From Alphaproteobacteria bacterium (GTDB lineage: Bacteria; Pseudomonadota; Alphaproteobacteria; Caulobacterales; Caulobacteraceae): DNA of 64,000 nucleotides. Positions 9,139 through 17,604 of this stretch are shown here, one piece after another; within the stretch, counting starts at the first letter, position 1, and the number at the start of each line of letters is the position of its first letter. The translations under genes and the position numbers were made by a program. The DNA lies in contig JAHJME010000037.1 of the NCBI GenBank assembly GCA_018821435.1, positions 124,001-188,000 of the forward strand, given 5' to 3'. The notes under the pieces were generated by a model. It was not told where the DNA came from, ran no database searches, and worked only from the letters and a program-made list of their open reading frames with translations.

Positions 9139-10038
9139 TTATCGTGGGTTGAGGTGGCGCTCACAAATAACTCTGACGATGTCTCGCAAGGCTGCCACTC
9201 GTTCGGACAGCCACGCCAGCTCTTCGGCAGTAATCCTGTAGTGCTTGGAATATCGCGCTTCGACGTAGGCGCGACGCAACAGTTCCCATGCCCGGCGGCT
9301 CGGGCGCGTTTCGCGGGGCCATGCCGCGACAACCTCCGGCGCCAGTTGCTCGGCCTGGGACCTCAGGAAATTGAGCTTGTGAGACTTCGGGCTATAAAGC
9401 GTCAGCACCAGCAGAACGCAGTGATAGAAGCGCTCAGTGGCTTGGTGAAGGTTAAATGCCGCAATCTTCGATGCAGCGCGGGATCGATGAAATTCGGCTC
9501 CGGCGAGGAACTCCTCGGCAGAACTGAACCACTGGTCGTAGTGGTCCTGGGCTTCGGCCAGGGCGTCTTTTGCCGATAGCTGCTCCGGCCTTGCAAGCGG
9601 GTGGTCGGGGGCTTCGTAGAGGGCGATGCCGTCGCGCACGAGGTTGACGAAAAACGGCCGGCCCTTCTTGAGCTGCTTGTTCACGTCGGTGAGGTCGTGG
9701 ACGATGAAGTTGGCGGGTGCGGTGAGGCCGTGGGCGATCTCGTATTCGCGGAGCAGGTGGTCGTCAGCCTTGACCCAGTAGTCGGCGACGTCGGTGAGCT
9801 CCGCGTGGTTCACGACGACCAGCAGGTCGTAGTCGGACTTGTACCCGCCGACGGGATCATCGACCCAGTCGCGTCGCGCGTAGCTGCCGAACAGGACGAT
9901 CTTGAGGATGCGGCCGGCCTTGCGGTGGGGCGCGTTCCTGCCGGCGAGGGCGTCCTCGAATTCCGCGAACAGGATCTCCACCACGCGCTTGAGCTCGCGT
10001 TGCTTGGCGTCCGGCAGATGGTCGAGGCTGGTCTTCAC
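9139..10038 (-). CDS. MNT-HEPN fusion protein (nucleotidyltransferase plus HEPN domain)
   Basis: 299 aa from GTG 10038, where the conserved sequence begins; an upstream ATG at 10182 would add 48 unconserved residues. The N-terminal minimal nucleotidyltransferase domain has GSYARRDW (about 51-58) and the SDYDLLVVV catalytic acidic pair (about 69-71). The C-terminal HEPN domain (about 175-295) includes ATERFYHCVLLVLTLYSPKSH and EARYSKHYRI. MNT and HEPN usually form two-gene toxin-antitoxin pairs in which the MNT AMPylates the HEPN RNase; here both sit in one chain. Proteins of this type are frequent on alphaproteobacterial mobile DNA next to DUF736, as here. A TA-like, self-regulating or tRNA-directed role is inference. 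Confidence 0.85.
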   Translation of the reverse strand: MKTSLDHLPDAKQRELKRVVEILFAEFEDALAGRNAPHRKAGRILKIVLFGSYARRDWVDDPVGGYKSDYDLLVVVNHAELTDVADYWVKADDHLLREYEIAHGLTAPANFIVHDLTDVNKQLKKGRPFFVNLVRDGIALYEAPDHPLARPEQLSAKDALAEAQDHYDQWFSSAEEFLAGAEFHRSRAASKIAAFNLHQATERFYHCVLLVLTLYSPKSHKLNFLRSQAEQLAPEVVAAWPRETRPSRRAWELLRRAYVEARYSKHYRITAEELAWLSERVAALRDIVRVICERHLNPR

Positions 10039-10394
10039 CCGGTCTGGTGTCCCGTGAACTGCGGCCCCTGACAAGGTGGGGTTTGCGCGAGGGCTGGGAG
10101 CCGACGCGTTCGTGAGTCTCGTTGAGTCGCGGGCCGGCGTCTCCTGGGGATGCGGCCGGCCTGCGCGGTCTCGTGGCTTCATGGGGTCGAGGTCCGTCCC
10201 CGTCGCAACGGCGGGTCCGGCTTTCTTCCCCTGAGCCCGGCGGTCTCATTCCTCGCGAGGCAAGAAAGCCGGGCCTGATCGCCATCCTCCGCTGCGCTGC
10301 GGGCCTGAGGCTGCGATGGGGCCTGGGAGCCCTCGACTCCGGATCGCCATCGAGGCCGCGGCAGGCGCGGTCCGATCAGATCAGGAGACTTACC
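10039..10394. repeat. Gene-free interval with an 11-bp spaced inverted repeat (10217-10272)
   Basis: No convincing gene lies between the divergent MNT-HEPN and DUF736 genes. It contains CCGGCTTTCTT at 10217-10227 and its perfect reverse complement AAGAAAGCCGG at 10262-10272, separated by 34 nt. The arms resemble a spaced operator or a recombination/transfer site, but the function is unknown. Confidence 0.5.
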
Positions 10395-10706
10395 ATGGCG
10401 ACCATCGGCACCTTCACCAAGAGCGCGGACGGCTCCTACAGCGGTTCGATCAAGACCCTCACCCTCAACGTCAAGGCGGCCCAGCTCCGGGCGGTCGACA
10501 AGGAGAACGACAAGGCCCCCGACTTCCGCATCTTCGCCGGCGGCACCGAGTTCGGGGCGGCGTGGAAGAAGACCTCCCGCGAGGATCGGGACTATCTCTC
10601 CGTCAAGCTCGACGACCCCAGCTTCCCGGCGCCCATCTACGCCAATCTGGTCGACGCCGAGGACGGCTACAGCCTCGTGTGGTCCCGCAGCCGGACCGTC
10701 AACTAG
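10395..10706 (+). CDS. DUF736 family protein
   Basis: 103 aa, starting [22 protein letters not shown] and ending YSLVWSRSR. This matches DUF736, a small beta-rich family common on alphaproteobacterial plasmids and integrative conjugative elements (name recalled; no search run). The Shine-Dalgarno sequence CAGGAGAC sits 6-8 nt upstream of ATG 10395. A strong stem-loop follows 10 nt after the stop. The function is unknown; association with conjugative elements is its main known feature and supports a mobile-element origin for this region. Confidence 0.9.
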   Translation: MATIGTFTKSADGSYSGSIKTLTLNVKAAQLRAVDKENDKAPDFRIFAGGTEFGAAWKKTSREDRDYLSVKLDDPSFPAPIYANLVDAEDGYSLVWSRSRTVN

Positions 10707-10716
10707 GCGCTGGGCC

Positions 10717-10743
10717 TGGCGGCTCCCCCCCGGGGAGCCGCCA
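10717..10743 (+). terminator. Stem-loop terminator after DUF736 gene
   Basis: A perfect 12-bp stem (TGGCGGCTCCCC / GGGGAGCCGCCA) with a CCC loop, 10 nt past the DUF736 stop. There is no T-run, but its stability and position support a terminator. It insulates the SOS-controlled operon that begins about 60 nt downstream. Confidence 0.75.
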
Positions 10744-10801
10744 ACCTCGCCTCCGGGTTGTCCACCGGTGACGGCGCCTTGGGACTCGCCAGAGCTTTCA
10801 A

Positions 10802-10816
10802 GTTCTGCTTTTGTTC
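10802..10816 (+). promoter_or_regulatory. LexA (SOS) box
   Basis: An exact GTTC-N7-GTTC direct repeat (GTTCTGCTTTTGTTC), the alphaproteobacterial LexA operator, ending 5 nt before ATG 10822. It puts the following ORFs and dnaE2 under predicted SOS control, as for imuA-imuB-dnaE2 in Caulobacter. Confidence 0.85.
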
Positions 10817-10821
10817 CGACC

Positions 10822-10905
10822 ATGAAAACCTGGAGCGTTGAGAGCGCCGCCCTGGCCGCGGCGGCGGCCGCACGCCTGGCTGGCGGGCCGGGGAGGGCGA
10901 CCTGA
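10822..10905 (+). CDS. Short SOS-leader ORF (27 aa)
   Basis: ATG 10822 opens a 27-residue frame (MKTWSVESAALAAAAAARLA, then seven more residues). Its stop overlaps the next gene's ATG in TGATG, so it is placed for translational coupling. It begins 5 nt after the LexA box. It may be a leader peptide, a small SOS effector or the relic of an upstream gene such as imuA. The alanine-rich sequence gives no homology clue. The overlap and position support translation; the function is unknown. Confidence 0.45.
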   Translation: MKTWSVESAALAAAAAARLAGGPGRAT

Positions 10906-11372
10906 TGGTGCACCGGACCTATGCGGGCCTGGGCGCGCCGGAGGCGGCGGCGCGCGACTTCGAGGCGTTGCGGCCCTATGTGCGCGCACTCTGGGGCCTC
11001 CAGGCCGCCGTCGGCTATTTCACCCGCGACGGCAGCGCGCTCGATATCGCGCTCGACAGCCTGCAGACCGCCGCGTTCCATTTCACGCGGCGACCGCATT
11101 TCTACGGGCCGCGCGATCCCTTGGCGGACGCCGCCGACCTGCGGGAACGAGCCGTCGTCGCCGGCGCCTTCGAGTCCCTGCGACCCTACGCGGTGAAGCT
11201 GCGCATGTTGCAGGGCCGCTGCCGGCCGTTCGGCCGCGACTGGCAGGCGATCAACGTCGCCCTGCAGGGCCTTGAGACGACCGCCTTCCACTTCACCCAG
11301 GTGGCGCAGTTCTATGGCGCCCGCTCGGACTCCGCCGGGCCGACGCGACCGCCGGAGGCCCCGGCGCCATGA
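10905..11372 (+). CDS. Internally duplicated hypothetical protein in SOS/dnaE2 operon
   Basis: 155 aa, not recognised. It contains two tandem copies of a unit of about 55 residues. Copy 1 runs from [15 protein letters not shown] to [19 protein letters not shown], and copy 2 from [15 protein letters not shown] to [19 protein letters not shown]. They share FExLRPY, a central hydrophobic helix, LxxLxTxAFHFT and a terminal FYG. It is predicted soluble and helical, with no catalytic motif. The start overlaps the preceding short ORF and the end overlaps dnaE2 by ATGA, so it is co-translated with the polymerase. It occupies the place normally held by imuA/imuB, so an accessory role for DnaE2 is a reasonable hypothesis only. 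Confidence 0.75.
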   Translation: MVHRTYAGLGAPEAAARDFEALRPYVRALWGLQAAVGYFTRDGSALDIALDSLQTAAFHFTRRPHFYGPRDPLADAADLRERAVVAGAFESLRPYAVKLRMLQGRCRPFGRDWQAINVALQGLETTAFHFTQVAQFYGARSDSAGPTRPPEAPAP

Positions 11373-14300
11373 CGGGCTACGCGGAGCTTGAGGCCGCCTC
11401 GAACTTCTCGTTCCTGCGCGGCGCCTCCCATCCCGGCGAGCTGGTGGTCGGCGCCGCGGCGCTCGGCATCACGGCCATCGGGGTCTGCGACCGCAACACC
11501 CTCGCCGGCGTCGTGCGGGCCTGGTCCGCCGCGCGTGAGGTGGCGGAGGGCGGGGCCAAGGTGCGGGCCCTCACGGGCTGTCGCCTCGACTTCGCCGATG
11601 AGACCCCGAGCCTCATCGTCTATCCGCGCGACCGCGAAGCCTACGGCCGGTTGACCCGGCTGCTCACCGTCGGGCAGCTGCGCGCCGCCAAGGGGGGATG
11701 CGAGCTGCGCTGGCCGGACTTCCTGCAGTATGCCGAGGGGCAGCTGGTCCTCGTGACGGCGCCCGAGCGCCTGGACGACGACTTCCAAGCGGCGTTGGGG
11801 CGGATCGTGCGGACCCTGCCGGACGTGTGGCTGGCGGCTTCGCGGCGCTACGGCGCGCGGGACCTCCATCGGCTGGCCAGGCTGGCTGCCCTGGGCGCCG
11901 CGTCTGGCGCGCCGATGGTGGCGACCAATGACGTCCTCTACCACGGGCCCGAACGCCGGATGCTGCAGGATGTGCTGACCTGCATCCGCGAGGGCTGCAC
12001 CATCGGCCAGGCGGGCTTCGCCTTGCAGGCCAACGCCGAGCGGCACCTCAAGACGCCCGCCGAGATGGCGCGGCTGTTCGCCAGGTTCCCGGGCGCGGTG
12101 GAACGCAGCGTCGAGATCGCCGCCCGGATCGAATTCGATCTCGGCGAGCTGAAGTACGAGTACCCCGCCGAGCCGGTGCCGGAAGGCAAGACGGCGATCG
12201 GGCATCTTCGCGATCTCGCCTGGGAGGGCGCCGCCTGGCGCTTCCCCGCCGGCGTGCCCGACAAGGTCCGCGCAACGATCGAGAAGGAGCTCGAGCTCAT
12301 CGCGCGGCTGGGCTTTTCCAACTACTTCCTGACCGTCCACGACATCGTCCGCTGGGCGCGCTCGGAAGGCATTCTCTGCCAGGGCCGCGGGTCGGCCGCC
12401 AACTCCTGCGTCTGCTTCTGCCTGGGCATCACCGCCGTCGATCCGACCAAGAAGGACCAGGACCTGTTGTTCTCGCGCTTCATCTCGGAGAGCCGGGGCG
12501 AGCCGCCGGACATCGACGTCGACTTCGAGCACGAGCGGCGCGAGGAGGTGATGCAGTACATCTACCGCCGCTACGGCCGCGAACGCGCGGCAATCGTGGC
12601 CACCGTGATCCACTACCGGCCGCGGATGGCGATCCGCGAAGTGGGCAAGGTGCTGGGGTTGACCGAGGACATCACCACCGCGCTGGCGAATACGGTGTGG
12701 GGGAGCTGGGGCGACAGCGTGCCCGACGAGCACATCCGCCAGACCGGCATCGATCCCCAAGCGCCGGAGATCAAGCGGGCGACGGCGCTGGCGCAGCAGT
12801 TGCTCGGGTTTCCGCGGCATCTGTCGCAGCACGTCGGTGGGTACGTCCTGACCCAGCGTCGGCTGGACGAGACCGTGCCGATCGGCAACGCGGCCATGCC
12901 TGACCGTACCTTCATCGAGTGGGATAAGGACGACATCGACGCGCTCGGCCTGATGAAGGTCGATGTGCTGGCGCTGGGCATGCTGACGGCCCTGAAGGAG
13001 TGCCTGACGACGCTCGGCCTCGACGATATCGCCGACATCCCGCAGGAGGCGCCCGGGGTGTACGACATGCTCTGCAAGGCCGACTCGGTGGGCGTGTTCC
13101 AGGTCGAGAGCCGGGCGCAGATGTCGATGCTGCCGCGGCTGAAGCCGCGACGGTTCTACGACCTGGTGATCGAGGTGGCGATCGTCCGGCCCGGCCCCAT
13201 CCAGGGCGACATGGTCCACCCCTACCTGCGACGCCGCGAAGGGACGGACCCGGTGGAATATCCCTCGCCGCATCCCGACCACGGGCCCGCCGACGAGCTG
13301 GAGTCGATCCTGGCGAAGACCATGGGCGTGCCGCTGTTCCAGGAACAGGCCATGCGCATCGCCATCGAGGCGGCGAAGTTCAGCGAGAACGACGCCGACG
13401 GCCTGCGCCGCTCGATGGCGACGTTCCGGCACACCGGCGGAGTGGGCGCCTACGGCCGGCGCTTCGTCGAGGGCATGACGTCGCGCGGCTACCCGGAAGC
13501 GTTTGCGCTCCGGTGTTTCCACCAGATCGAGGGGTTCGGGTCCTATGGCTTCCCGGAGAGCCACGCGATCAGCTTCGCCCTGCTGGTCTATGCCTCGGCA
13601 TGGGTGAAGTGGCGTCACCCCGACGTCTTCCTGATGTCCTTGTTGAACGCCCAACCGATGGGGTTCTATCAGCCCTCTCAGCTGGTGCGTGACGCGCAAG
13701 CGCATGGCGTCGAGGTCCGTCCGCCGGACGTGGCCCACAGCACCTGGGACAACCGGCTGGAGCCGGCCGACGATCCGCGCACACCGTACCGACCTGTTCG
13801 GCTGGGCCTGCGCCAGGTCACCGGGTTCAAGAAGGCCGAGGCGGAACAGCTTGTCGCCGCGCGGGATGGCGGCTTGCCGATGTCGCCGCTCGACCTGGCG
13901 CGAGCGAGCGGGGTCTCGCGGCGCGGCCTCGAGCTGCTGGCCGAGGCCGACGCGTTCCGTAGCCAGGGGCTCGACCGGCGCCAGGCGCTCTGGGCGGTGA
14001 AGGGTCTGGGCGGCGAATGGGACGCCGAGGAGACCGCGCCGCTGCTGCTTCGGCAGCGGGCGAAGGAGCAGCAGGTGCAACTCCCGTTCATGGCGGACAG
14101 CCAGCATGTCGCCGAGGACTACCGGACGACCAGCCTCTCCCTGAAGGGCCACCCCGTCGGCTTCTTCCGGGAGAGCCTCGCGCAACGGCAGGTGACCCCC
14201 TGCGTGGCCTTGCTGAAGGCGCGCGATCGTCGCCGGCTCAGCGTCGCTGGCCTGGTGACGGTCCGACAGCGGCCTGGCACCGCGAAGGGCGTGGTGTTCA

Positions 14301-14560
14301 TGACCCTGGAGGACGAGACCGGCATCGCCAACGTGGTCGTCTGGAAGGACACGTTCGAGAAACATCGGCGCACCGTGATGAGTGCGTCGTTCCTGATCGT
14401 GCAGGGCCAGGTGCAGCGGGCCGGGGAGGTGATCCACGTGGTGGCGGAGGATTTCATCGACCTGACCGGCCGCCTCTCCGAACTGCGCGAGGACCAGCGC
14501 GAGATCGCCGCCCGGTCCCGCGTGGACGGGCGGTTGATCCGCAGCCGGGACTTCCACTGA
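11369..14560 (+). CDS. dnaE2: Error-prone DNA polymerase III alpha subunit DnaE2
   Basis: 1063 aa, typical for DnaE2. The N-terminal PHP domain begins [21 protein letters not shown]. The polymerase palm carries the catalytic acidic motif [12 protein letters not shown] (Asp near 381 and 383) and the third Asp near 532 in [12 protein letters not shown] helix-hairpin-helix region and an OB fold ([23 protein letters not shown]) lie near the C-terminus. DnaE2 performs SOS-induced translesion synthesis and normally needs ImuB to reach the beta clamp, with ImuA. Neither gene is next to it here. It lies downstream of the LexA box, coupled to the duplicated hypothetical protein, and is followed by an overlapping zinc-ribbon gene. 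Confidence 0.95.
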   Translation: MTGYAELEAASNFSFLRGASHPGELVVGAAALGITAIGVCDRNTLAGVVRAWSAAREVAEGGAKVRALTGCRLDFADETPSLIVYPRDREAYGRLTRLLTVGQLRAAKGGCELRWPDFLQYAEGQLVLVTAPERLDDDFQAALGRIVRTLPDVWLAASRRYGARDLHRLARLAALGAASGAPMVATNDVLYHGPERRMLQDVLTCIREGCTIGQAGFALQANAERHLKTPAEMARLFARFPGAVERSVEIAARIEFDLGELKYEYPAEPVPEGKTAIGHLRDLAWEGAAWRFPAGVPDKVRATIEKELELIARLGFSNYFLTVHDIVRWARSEGILCQGRGSAANSCVCFCLGITAVDPTKKDQDLLFSRFISESRGEPPDIDVDFEHERREEVMQYIYRRYGRERAAIVATVIHYRPRMAIREVGKVLGLTEDITTALANTVWGSWGDSVPDEHIRQTGIDPQAPEIKRATALAQQLLGFPRHLSQHVGGYVLTQRRLDETVPIGNAAMPDRTFIEWDKDDIDALGLMKVDVLALGMLTALKECLTTLGLDDIADIPQEAPGVYDMLCKADSVGVFQVESRAQMSMLPRLKPRRFYDLVIEVAIVRPGPIQGDMVHPYLRRREGTDPVEYPSPHPDHGPADELESILAKTMGVPLFQEQAMRIAIEAAKFSENDADGLRRSMATFRHTGGVGAYGRRFVEGMTSRGYPEAFALRCFHQIEGFGSYGFPESHAISFALLVYASAWVKWRHPDVFLMSLLNAQPMGFYQPSQLVRDAQAHGVEVRPPDVAHSTWDNRLEPADDPRTPYRPVRLGLRQVTGFKKAEAEQLVAARDGGLPMSPLDLARASGVSRRGLELLAEADAFRSQGLDRRQALWAVKGLGGEWDAEETAPLLLRQRAKEQQVQLPFMADSQHVAEDYRTTSLSLKGHPVGFFRESLAQRQVTPCVALLKARDRRRLSVAGLVTVRQRPGTAKGVVFMTLEDETGIANVVVWKDTFEKHRRTVMSASFLIVQGQVQRAGEVIHVVAEDFIDLTGRLSELREDQREIAARSRVDGRLIRSRDFH

Positions 14561-14763
14561 TGACCATGTTCCAGAACCTCCACCGGTCGATGTCCGGATC
14601 ACACACGCTGAAGTTCCAGTGCGAGGCGTGCGGCCACCGGGCAGCGCTGACGGCGGCCGAGGCGCGGGCGTCGTGCGGTCCCGATGCAACGCCGATGGAC
14701 ATCCGCCGGCGCGCCAGGTGCAAGGCGTGCGGCGCCGAGGCGCGCGCCCGCGTTTGGATCTGA
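14560..14763 (+). CDS. Small zinc-ribbon protein
   Basis: 67 aa. Two CxxC knuckles (CEACGHRA near 22-25 and CKACGAEA near 54-57) form a likely zinc ribbon, and the protein ends in VWI. The ATG overlaps the dnaE2 stop in TGATG, so it is probably co-expressed with the polymerase under SOS control. No family name is recognised. A DNA- or protein-binding accessory role is inference. Confidence 0.75.
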   Translation: MTMFQNLHRSMSGSHTLKFQCEACGHRAALTAAEARASCGPDATPMDIRRRARCKACGAEARARVWI

Positions 14764-14768
14764 CGCAG

Positions 14769-15089
14769 ATGACCGAACGAAGAACGACCATCCAGCGCCC
14801 GCCCGAGGCCGCCATCCGCCGCTTCCAGGCCGGCCAGGTCGGCGACGACACGGTGGGCGACTACCTGGCGAAGGGCTGGTCGCTGGGGATCTGCTGCAAA
14901 GCGTGTTCGCGGCTGACCGAGTGGACCCCGCCGGTGCTCGTGGAGCGCTTCGCCGACCGCGCCGGCCTGCGCATCGCTGACCTCGTTCCGCGGCTGGCCT
15001 GTACGGGCGAGGGCGGCTGCGGGTCCCGGGAAGTCGCGGTCTTCCCGCATCTCTACGACGACGCGTGGACCTGGACGCCGTCGGCCTGA
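14769..15089 (+). CDS. Zinc-ribbon-like hypothetical protein
   Basis: 106 aa, starting MTERRTTIQRPPEAAIRRFQ, only 5 nt after the preceding zinc-ribbon gene. It contains CCKACSRLTEW (about 43-53) and a second pair, LACTGEGGCGSREV (about 82-95), a possible zinc site. It is the last gene of the dnaE2 operon and converges on the SRAP gene with a 5-nt gap. Function is not recognised. Confidence 0.7.
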   Translation: MTERRTTIQRPPEAAIRRFQAGQVGDDTVGDYLAKGWSLGICCKACSRLTEWTPPVLVERFADRAGLRIADLVPRLACTGEGGCGSREVAVFPHLYDDAWTWTPSA

Positions 15090-15094
15090 CGGCG

Positions 15095-15829
15095 TCAGGC
15101 CGGGATGGCCTCGTCCTTCCTCTCGCCACGGGCGACGACGGTCAGGGCGCCATCCCGCAGCGGACGCTGCAGGTGCTGCACCTCTGGCCAGGGCGCATCG
15201 CTAAGCCAGAGGTCCCACTCGGCCGGATCGGTGAGGATCACCGGCATGGCCTTGGAGTGATAGGTCGCCACGTCGGCGTTCGCCTCGGTGGTCAGGAAGC
15301 CATAGAGGTTGCAGTCCTCCCAGCCGGTCTTGATCTTGCGCACGCAGCTCCAGGGCGTGTGGACGCCGGCGAAGAAGGCGAGGGGACGGTCCTCGCCCAG
15401 TGCGAACCAGACCGGCTGCAGCGAGCCGCCCACCTGGTCCGGCTCGCTGAACGAGGTGAAGGGCACGAGGCAACGGTTCGCCGGACCAAGCCACGGCTGC
15501 CAGTGCCGGCTCGCTGTGTTGCGGATGTTGGTCGTGCCCTTGTCGGGCTCCATCTTCAGAAGTTCGTTGAAGTCGAATTCCGTGCCCTTGGCGCGCAGCT
15601 TGTCGGCCCGCTTGGTGGCGGCATCGAGCAGCGCCTTCTTTGACGACGGCATGCCCCAGCGGACGTCGCGCATCTCCCGCGATCCGTCTTCGGCGCGCGC
15701 GACGACGGGCGCCGCGTAGTCCGGGAAGATGCCGGACATCGGCGGCTGGTTGTTGTTCCGGTCGTTCATGGCCCGCGCGATCGCCGCCACCTCGGCCCGG
15801 GCTCGCATCATCGCATAGAGGTTGCACAT
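15095..15829 (-). CDS. yedK: SOS response-associated peptidase, SRAP/YedK (HMCES) family
   Basis: 244 aa. It begins Met-Cys-Asn (MCNLYAMM); after Met removal the N-terminal Cys is the catalytic residue that cross-links to abasic sites in single-stranded DNA. Other SRAP hallmarks visible are VRWGMPSS, the Asn-Thr-Ala segment TTNIRNTASRHW, RCLVPFTSFSEPD and a late conserved HSKAMPVIL. YedK/HMCES shields abasic sites from error-prone bypass, so its position convergent with the dnaE2 operon is functionally consistent. A LexA box for this gene was not found by eye. ATG 15829 is fixed by the need for Cys at position 2. Confidence 0.93.
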   Translation of the reverse strand: MCNLYAMMRARAEVAAIARAMNDRNNNQPPMSGIFPDYAAPVVARAEDGSREMRDVRWGMPSSKKALLDAATKRADKLRAKGTEFDFNELLKMEPDKGTTNIRNTASRHWQPWLGPANRCLVPFTSFSEPDQVGGSLQPVWFALGEDRPLAFFAGVHTPWSCVRKIKTGWEDCNLYGFLTTEANADVATYHSKAMPVILTDPAEWDLWLSDAPWPEVQHLQRPLRDGALTVVARGERKDEAIPA

Positions 15830-15977
15830 GCGGGGAGCGAAGCACGGGAAGGCAAGGATCGCTAGCGCCTCAGACGCGAATTCATTGGCCCGGCTGGGGC
15901 GAGCCGGATGGCTCTGCGGGTGGCCGGCGCGGGGGTGGTCTTGCGCCCTCGCGACGGCCGAGGGGAGGGGCCAATCT

Positions 15978-16010
15978 GCAAGGCAGCGGTCTAGGGCAGG
16001 ATAGCCTTGC
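15978..16010. other. oriT: Candidate origin of transfer (oriT) with RP4-like nick core
   Basis: The minus strand reads CTATCCTGCCC at 16004-15994, identical to the nic core of RP4/MOB-P oriTs (ATCCTG^C). It is flanked by the perfect arms GCAAGGC (15978-15984) and GCCTTGC (16004-16010). It ends 26 nt before the mobC-like start, where a relaxosome operon's oriT is expected. The match is by eye against recalled RP4 sequence. Confidence 0.7.
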
Positions 16011-16036
16011 CGGCAGCTTTGTAGACAGGAGACCTG

Positions 16037-16561
16037 TTGGTGGCGGTGCTCAGCGTGCGCGTCCCGGACGATCTGGCGGAACGGTTCGACTCCGCCGCGG
16101 CGAAGACGGGTGGCCGCTCCGCGCTCCTGCACCGACTGGTGCGCGAAGCCGCGGCCAAGGCACCGCGTGGCGCGCCCACCGCATTTCCAGCGCGTGATGC
16201 GATGCGATTGATGGTGCGCCTCGCATCGGCCGATGCGGCCTACGTGGCGGCGGAGGCGGCGGCCATGGCGCTGCCTCGGGCCGCCTGGGTGGCGGCCCTG
16301 GTACGCCGGCACGCAGCGGGCGCGCCGCGGTTTTCGCGGCCCGGTGAGCTCGCGCTGATCGCCACCCACGGGGAGGTTCGGCGGATCGGCGTCAACGTGA
16401 ACCAGATCGCCCGCGCGCTGAACACGGCGGTCCTCGAAGGTCGCGTGCTCGACACCGAACTCTCATCCCTGGACGATCTGCGGCGCGAGTTGCGCGATCA
16501 CATGGAAGGGCTTGGCGAGGCCTTCCGCGGCAACCTGGCGTACTGGGCGGCCTGGTCGTGA
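16037..16561 (+). CDS. MobC-like relaxosome accessory protein
   Basis: 174 aa. The N-terminus (LSVRVPDDLAERFDSAAAKTGGRSALLHRLV) looks like a ribbon-helix-helix DNA-binding domain. The C-terminal part has the MobC signature IGVNVNQIARALNTA followed by a helical tail. MobC proteins bind oriT and help the relaxase melt and nick DNA. The likely start is TTG 16037, with AGGAG about 6 nt upstream; GTG codons at 16040 and 16046 are alternatives. It overlaps the relaxase gene by 4 nt (GTGA) and lies just downstream of the candidate oriT. Confidence 0.85.
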   Translation: MVAVLSVRVPDDLAERFDSAAAKTGGRSALLHRLVREAAAKAPRGAPTAFPARDAMRLMVRLASADAAYVAAEAAAMALPRAAWVAALVRRHAAGAPRFSRPGELALIATHGEVRRIGVNVNQIARALNTAVLEGRVLDTELSSLDDLRRELRDHMEGLGEAFRGNLAYWAAWS

Positions 16562-17586
16562 CCGACTTCCGGATGGTTCGCGGGTTCGAGGACGTTTGGC
16601 GTCCGCCCGTTCGCCTGCGGGCCAAGCACCCGGAGGGACGACCTCAGGTGGAAACTGGTTCAGCCATTCGGTCCCGCCTCGCCAGGGTCGCCGCACGCAC
16701 GCCCGAGGTGATGGTGAAGGTCACTGGCCGTACCCGTGATCCCGGCCATCTGGCGGCGCATCTGACCTACATCACACGCAACGGCGAGCTGGCGGCCGAA
16801 AGCCGCGACGGCTGGGAGATAGTGGGACGCCGCGATGTGATCGACATGGCGCGAGACTGGGCGACCGCCCAGATAGCTGACAGCCGGAGCCGGCCGAACT
16901 CGCCCTTCAGCATCGCTCTGATCCTTTCGATGCCGGCGGGGACGGATGCCATTGGCCTGCGCGATGCAGCCCATCAATTCGCGCTGGCGACCTTCGGTGA
17001 ACGCCACGACTACGTGCTCGCCCTCCACACCGATACAGGCCATCCACATGTGCATCTGACGGTACGCGCGCTGGGCGATGACGGGCGCCGGCTCAATCCA
17101 AAGAAGGCGGATCTCGAGGTCTGGCGTCAGGGGTTTGCGCAGGCATTACGAGACCACGGCATCGGCGCGGAGGCGACCCCGCGCCGTGCCCGGGGCGTCA
17201 CGCGCAAGCCAGAGCGCACGGCGCTCCGAAAAATCCGCGATCGGGCGGAGGCCGGCCGCGGCGAACCAGGCAGGGTCCAACGAAGCACGTATCAGGAAGC
17301 CGGGCGCGCGGCATTCGGCGGCGATAATTCACCCCGACAATGGGAGGAGCGCACACTGCGGCGGCAGCGTCAGGTGCGCGCTCTCTATGAGGCTCAGGCG
17401 AAGCTGTTGCGACTGTCAGCGGGCGTCGAGGACCGGCAGCTTGGTGAGGCCGTGTTGAGGTTCCTTGCTGACATGCCGGCGCCCGATACGCAGCGGCTGG
17501 CCCTGGCGAGGCAGCTTCGTGGCGCGAACGCCCGACAAGCCTTGGAGACGTCCCGTCAGCGGGACGGGCCAAGCCGGAGCCGATAG
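16558..17586 (+). CDS. MOB-P/VirD2-type relaxase
   Basis: 342 aa. The relaxase core has HLTYITRNG with the probable nucleophilic Tyr near residue 71, and the three-histidine metal motif in LALHTDTGHPHVHLTVR (about 157-166). The C-terminal part is basic and helical. It nicks oriT, stays covalently bound to the transferred strand and is delivered by the coupling protein VirD4. A GTG start at 16558 is coupled to the mobC-like gene. The accessory LPD7 domain often found at the end of such relaxases is encoded separately at 30422-31066. The gene ends 18 nt from the convergent CBASS operon. Confidence 0.9.
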   Translation: MTDFRMVRGFEDVWRPPVRLRAKHPEGRPQVETGSAIRSRLARVAARTPEVMVKVTGRTRDPGHLAAHLTYITRNGELAAESRDGWEIVGRRDVIDMARDWATAQIADSRSRPNSPFSIALILSMPAGTDAIGLRDAAHQFALATFGERHDYVLALHTDTGHPHVHLTVRALGDDGRRLNPKKADLEVWRQGFAQALRDHGIGAEATPRRARGVTRKPERTALRKIRDRAEAGRGEPGRVQRSTYQEAGRAAFGGDNSPRQWEERTLRRQRQVRALYEAQAKLLRLSAGVEDRQLGEAVLRFLADMPAPDTQRLALARQLRGANARQALETSRQRDGPSRSR

Positions 17587-17604
17587 CCTTCGTCTGCAGG
17601 TGAC

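Noticed and set aside
10822-11372. imuA or imuB encoded upstream of dnaE2
   Set aside because: Neither the RecA-like ImuA nor the Y-family ImuB motifs are seen. The 155-aa protein is a different, duplicated sequence.
11312-14851. Very long minus-strand open frame (about 1179 codons) opposite dnaE2
   Set aside because: It is antisense to a complete DnaE2 with all motifs; the translated sequence is low-complexity and matches no fold. High GC makes such frames common.
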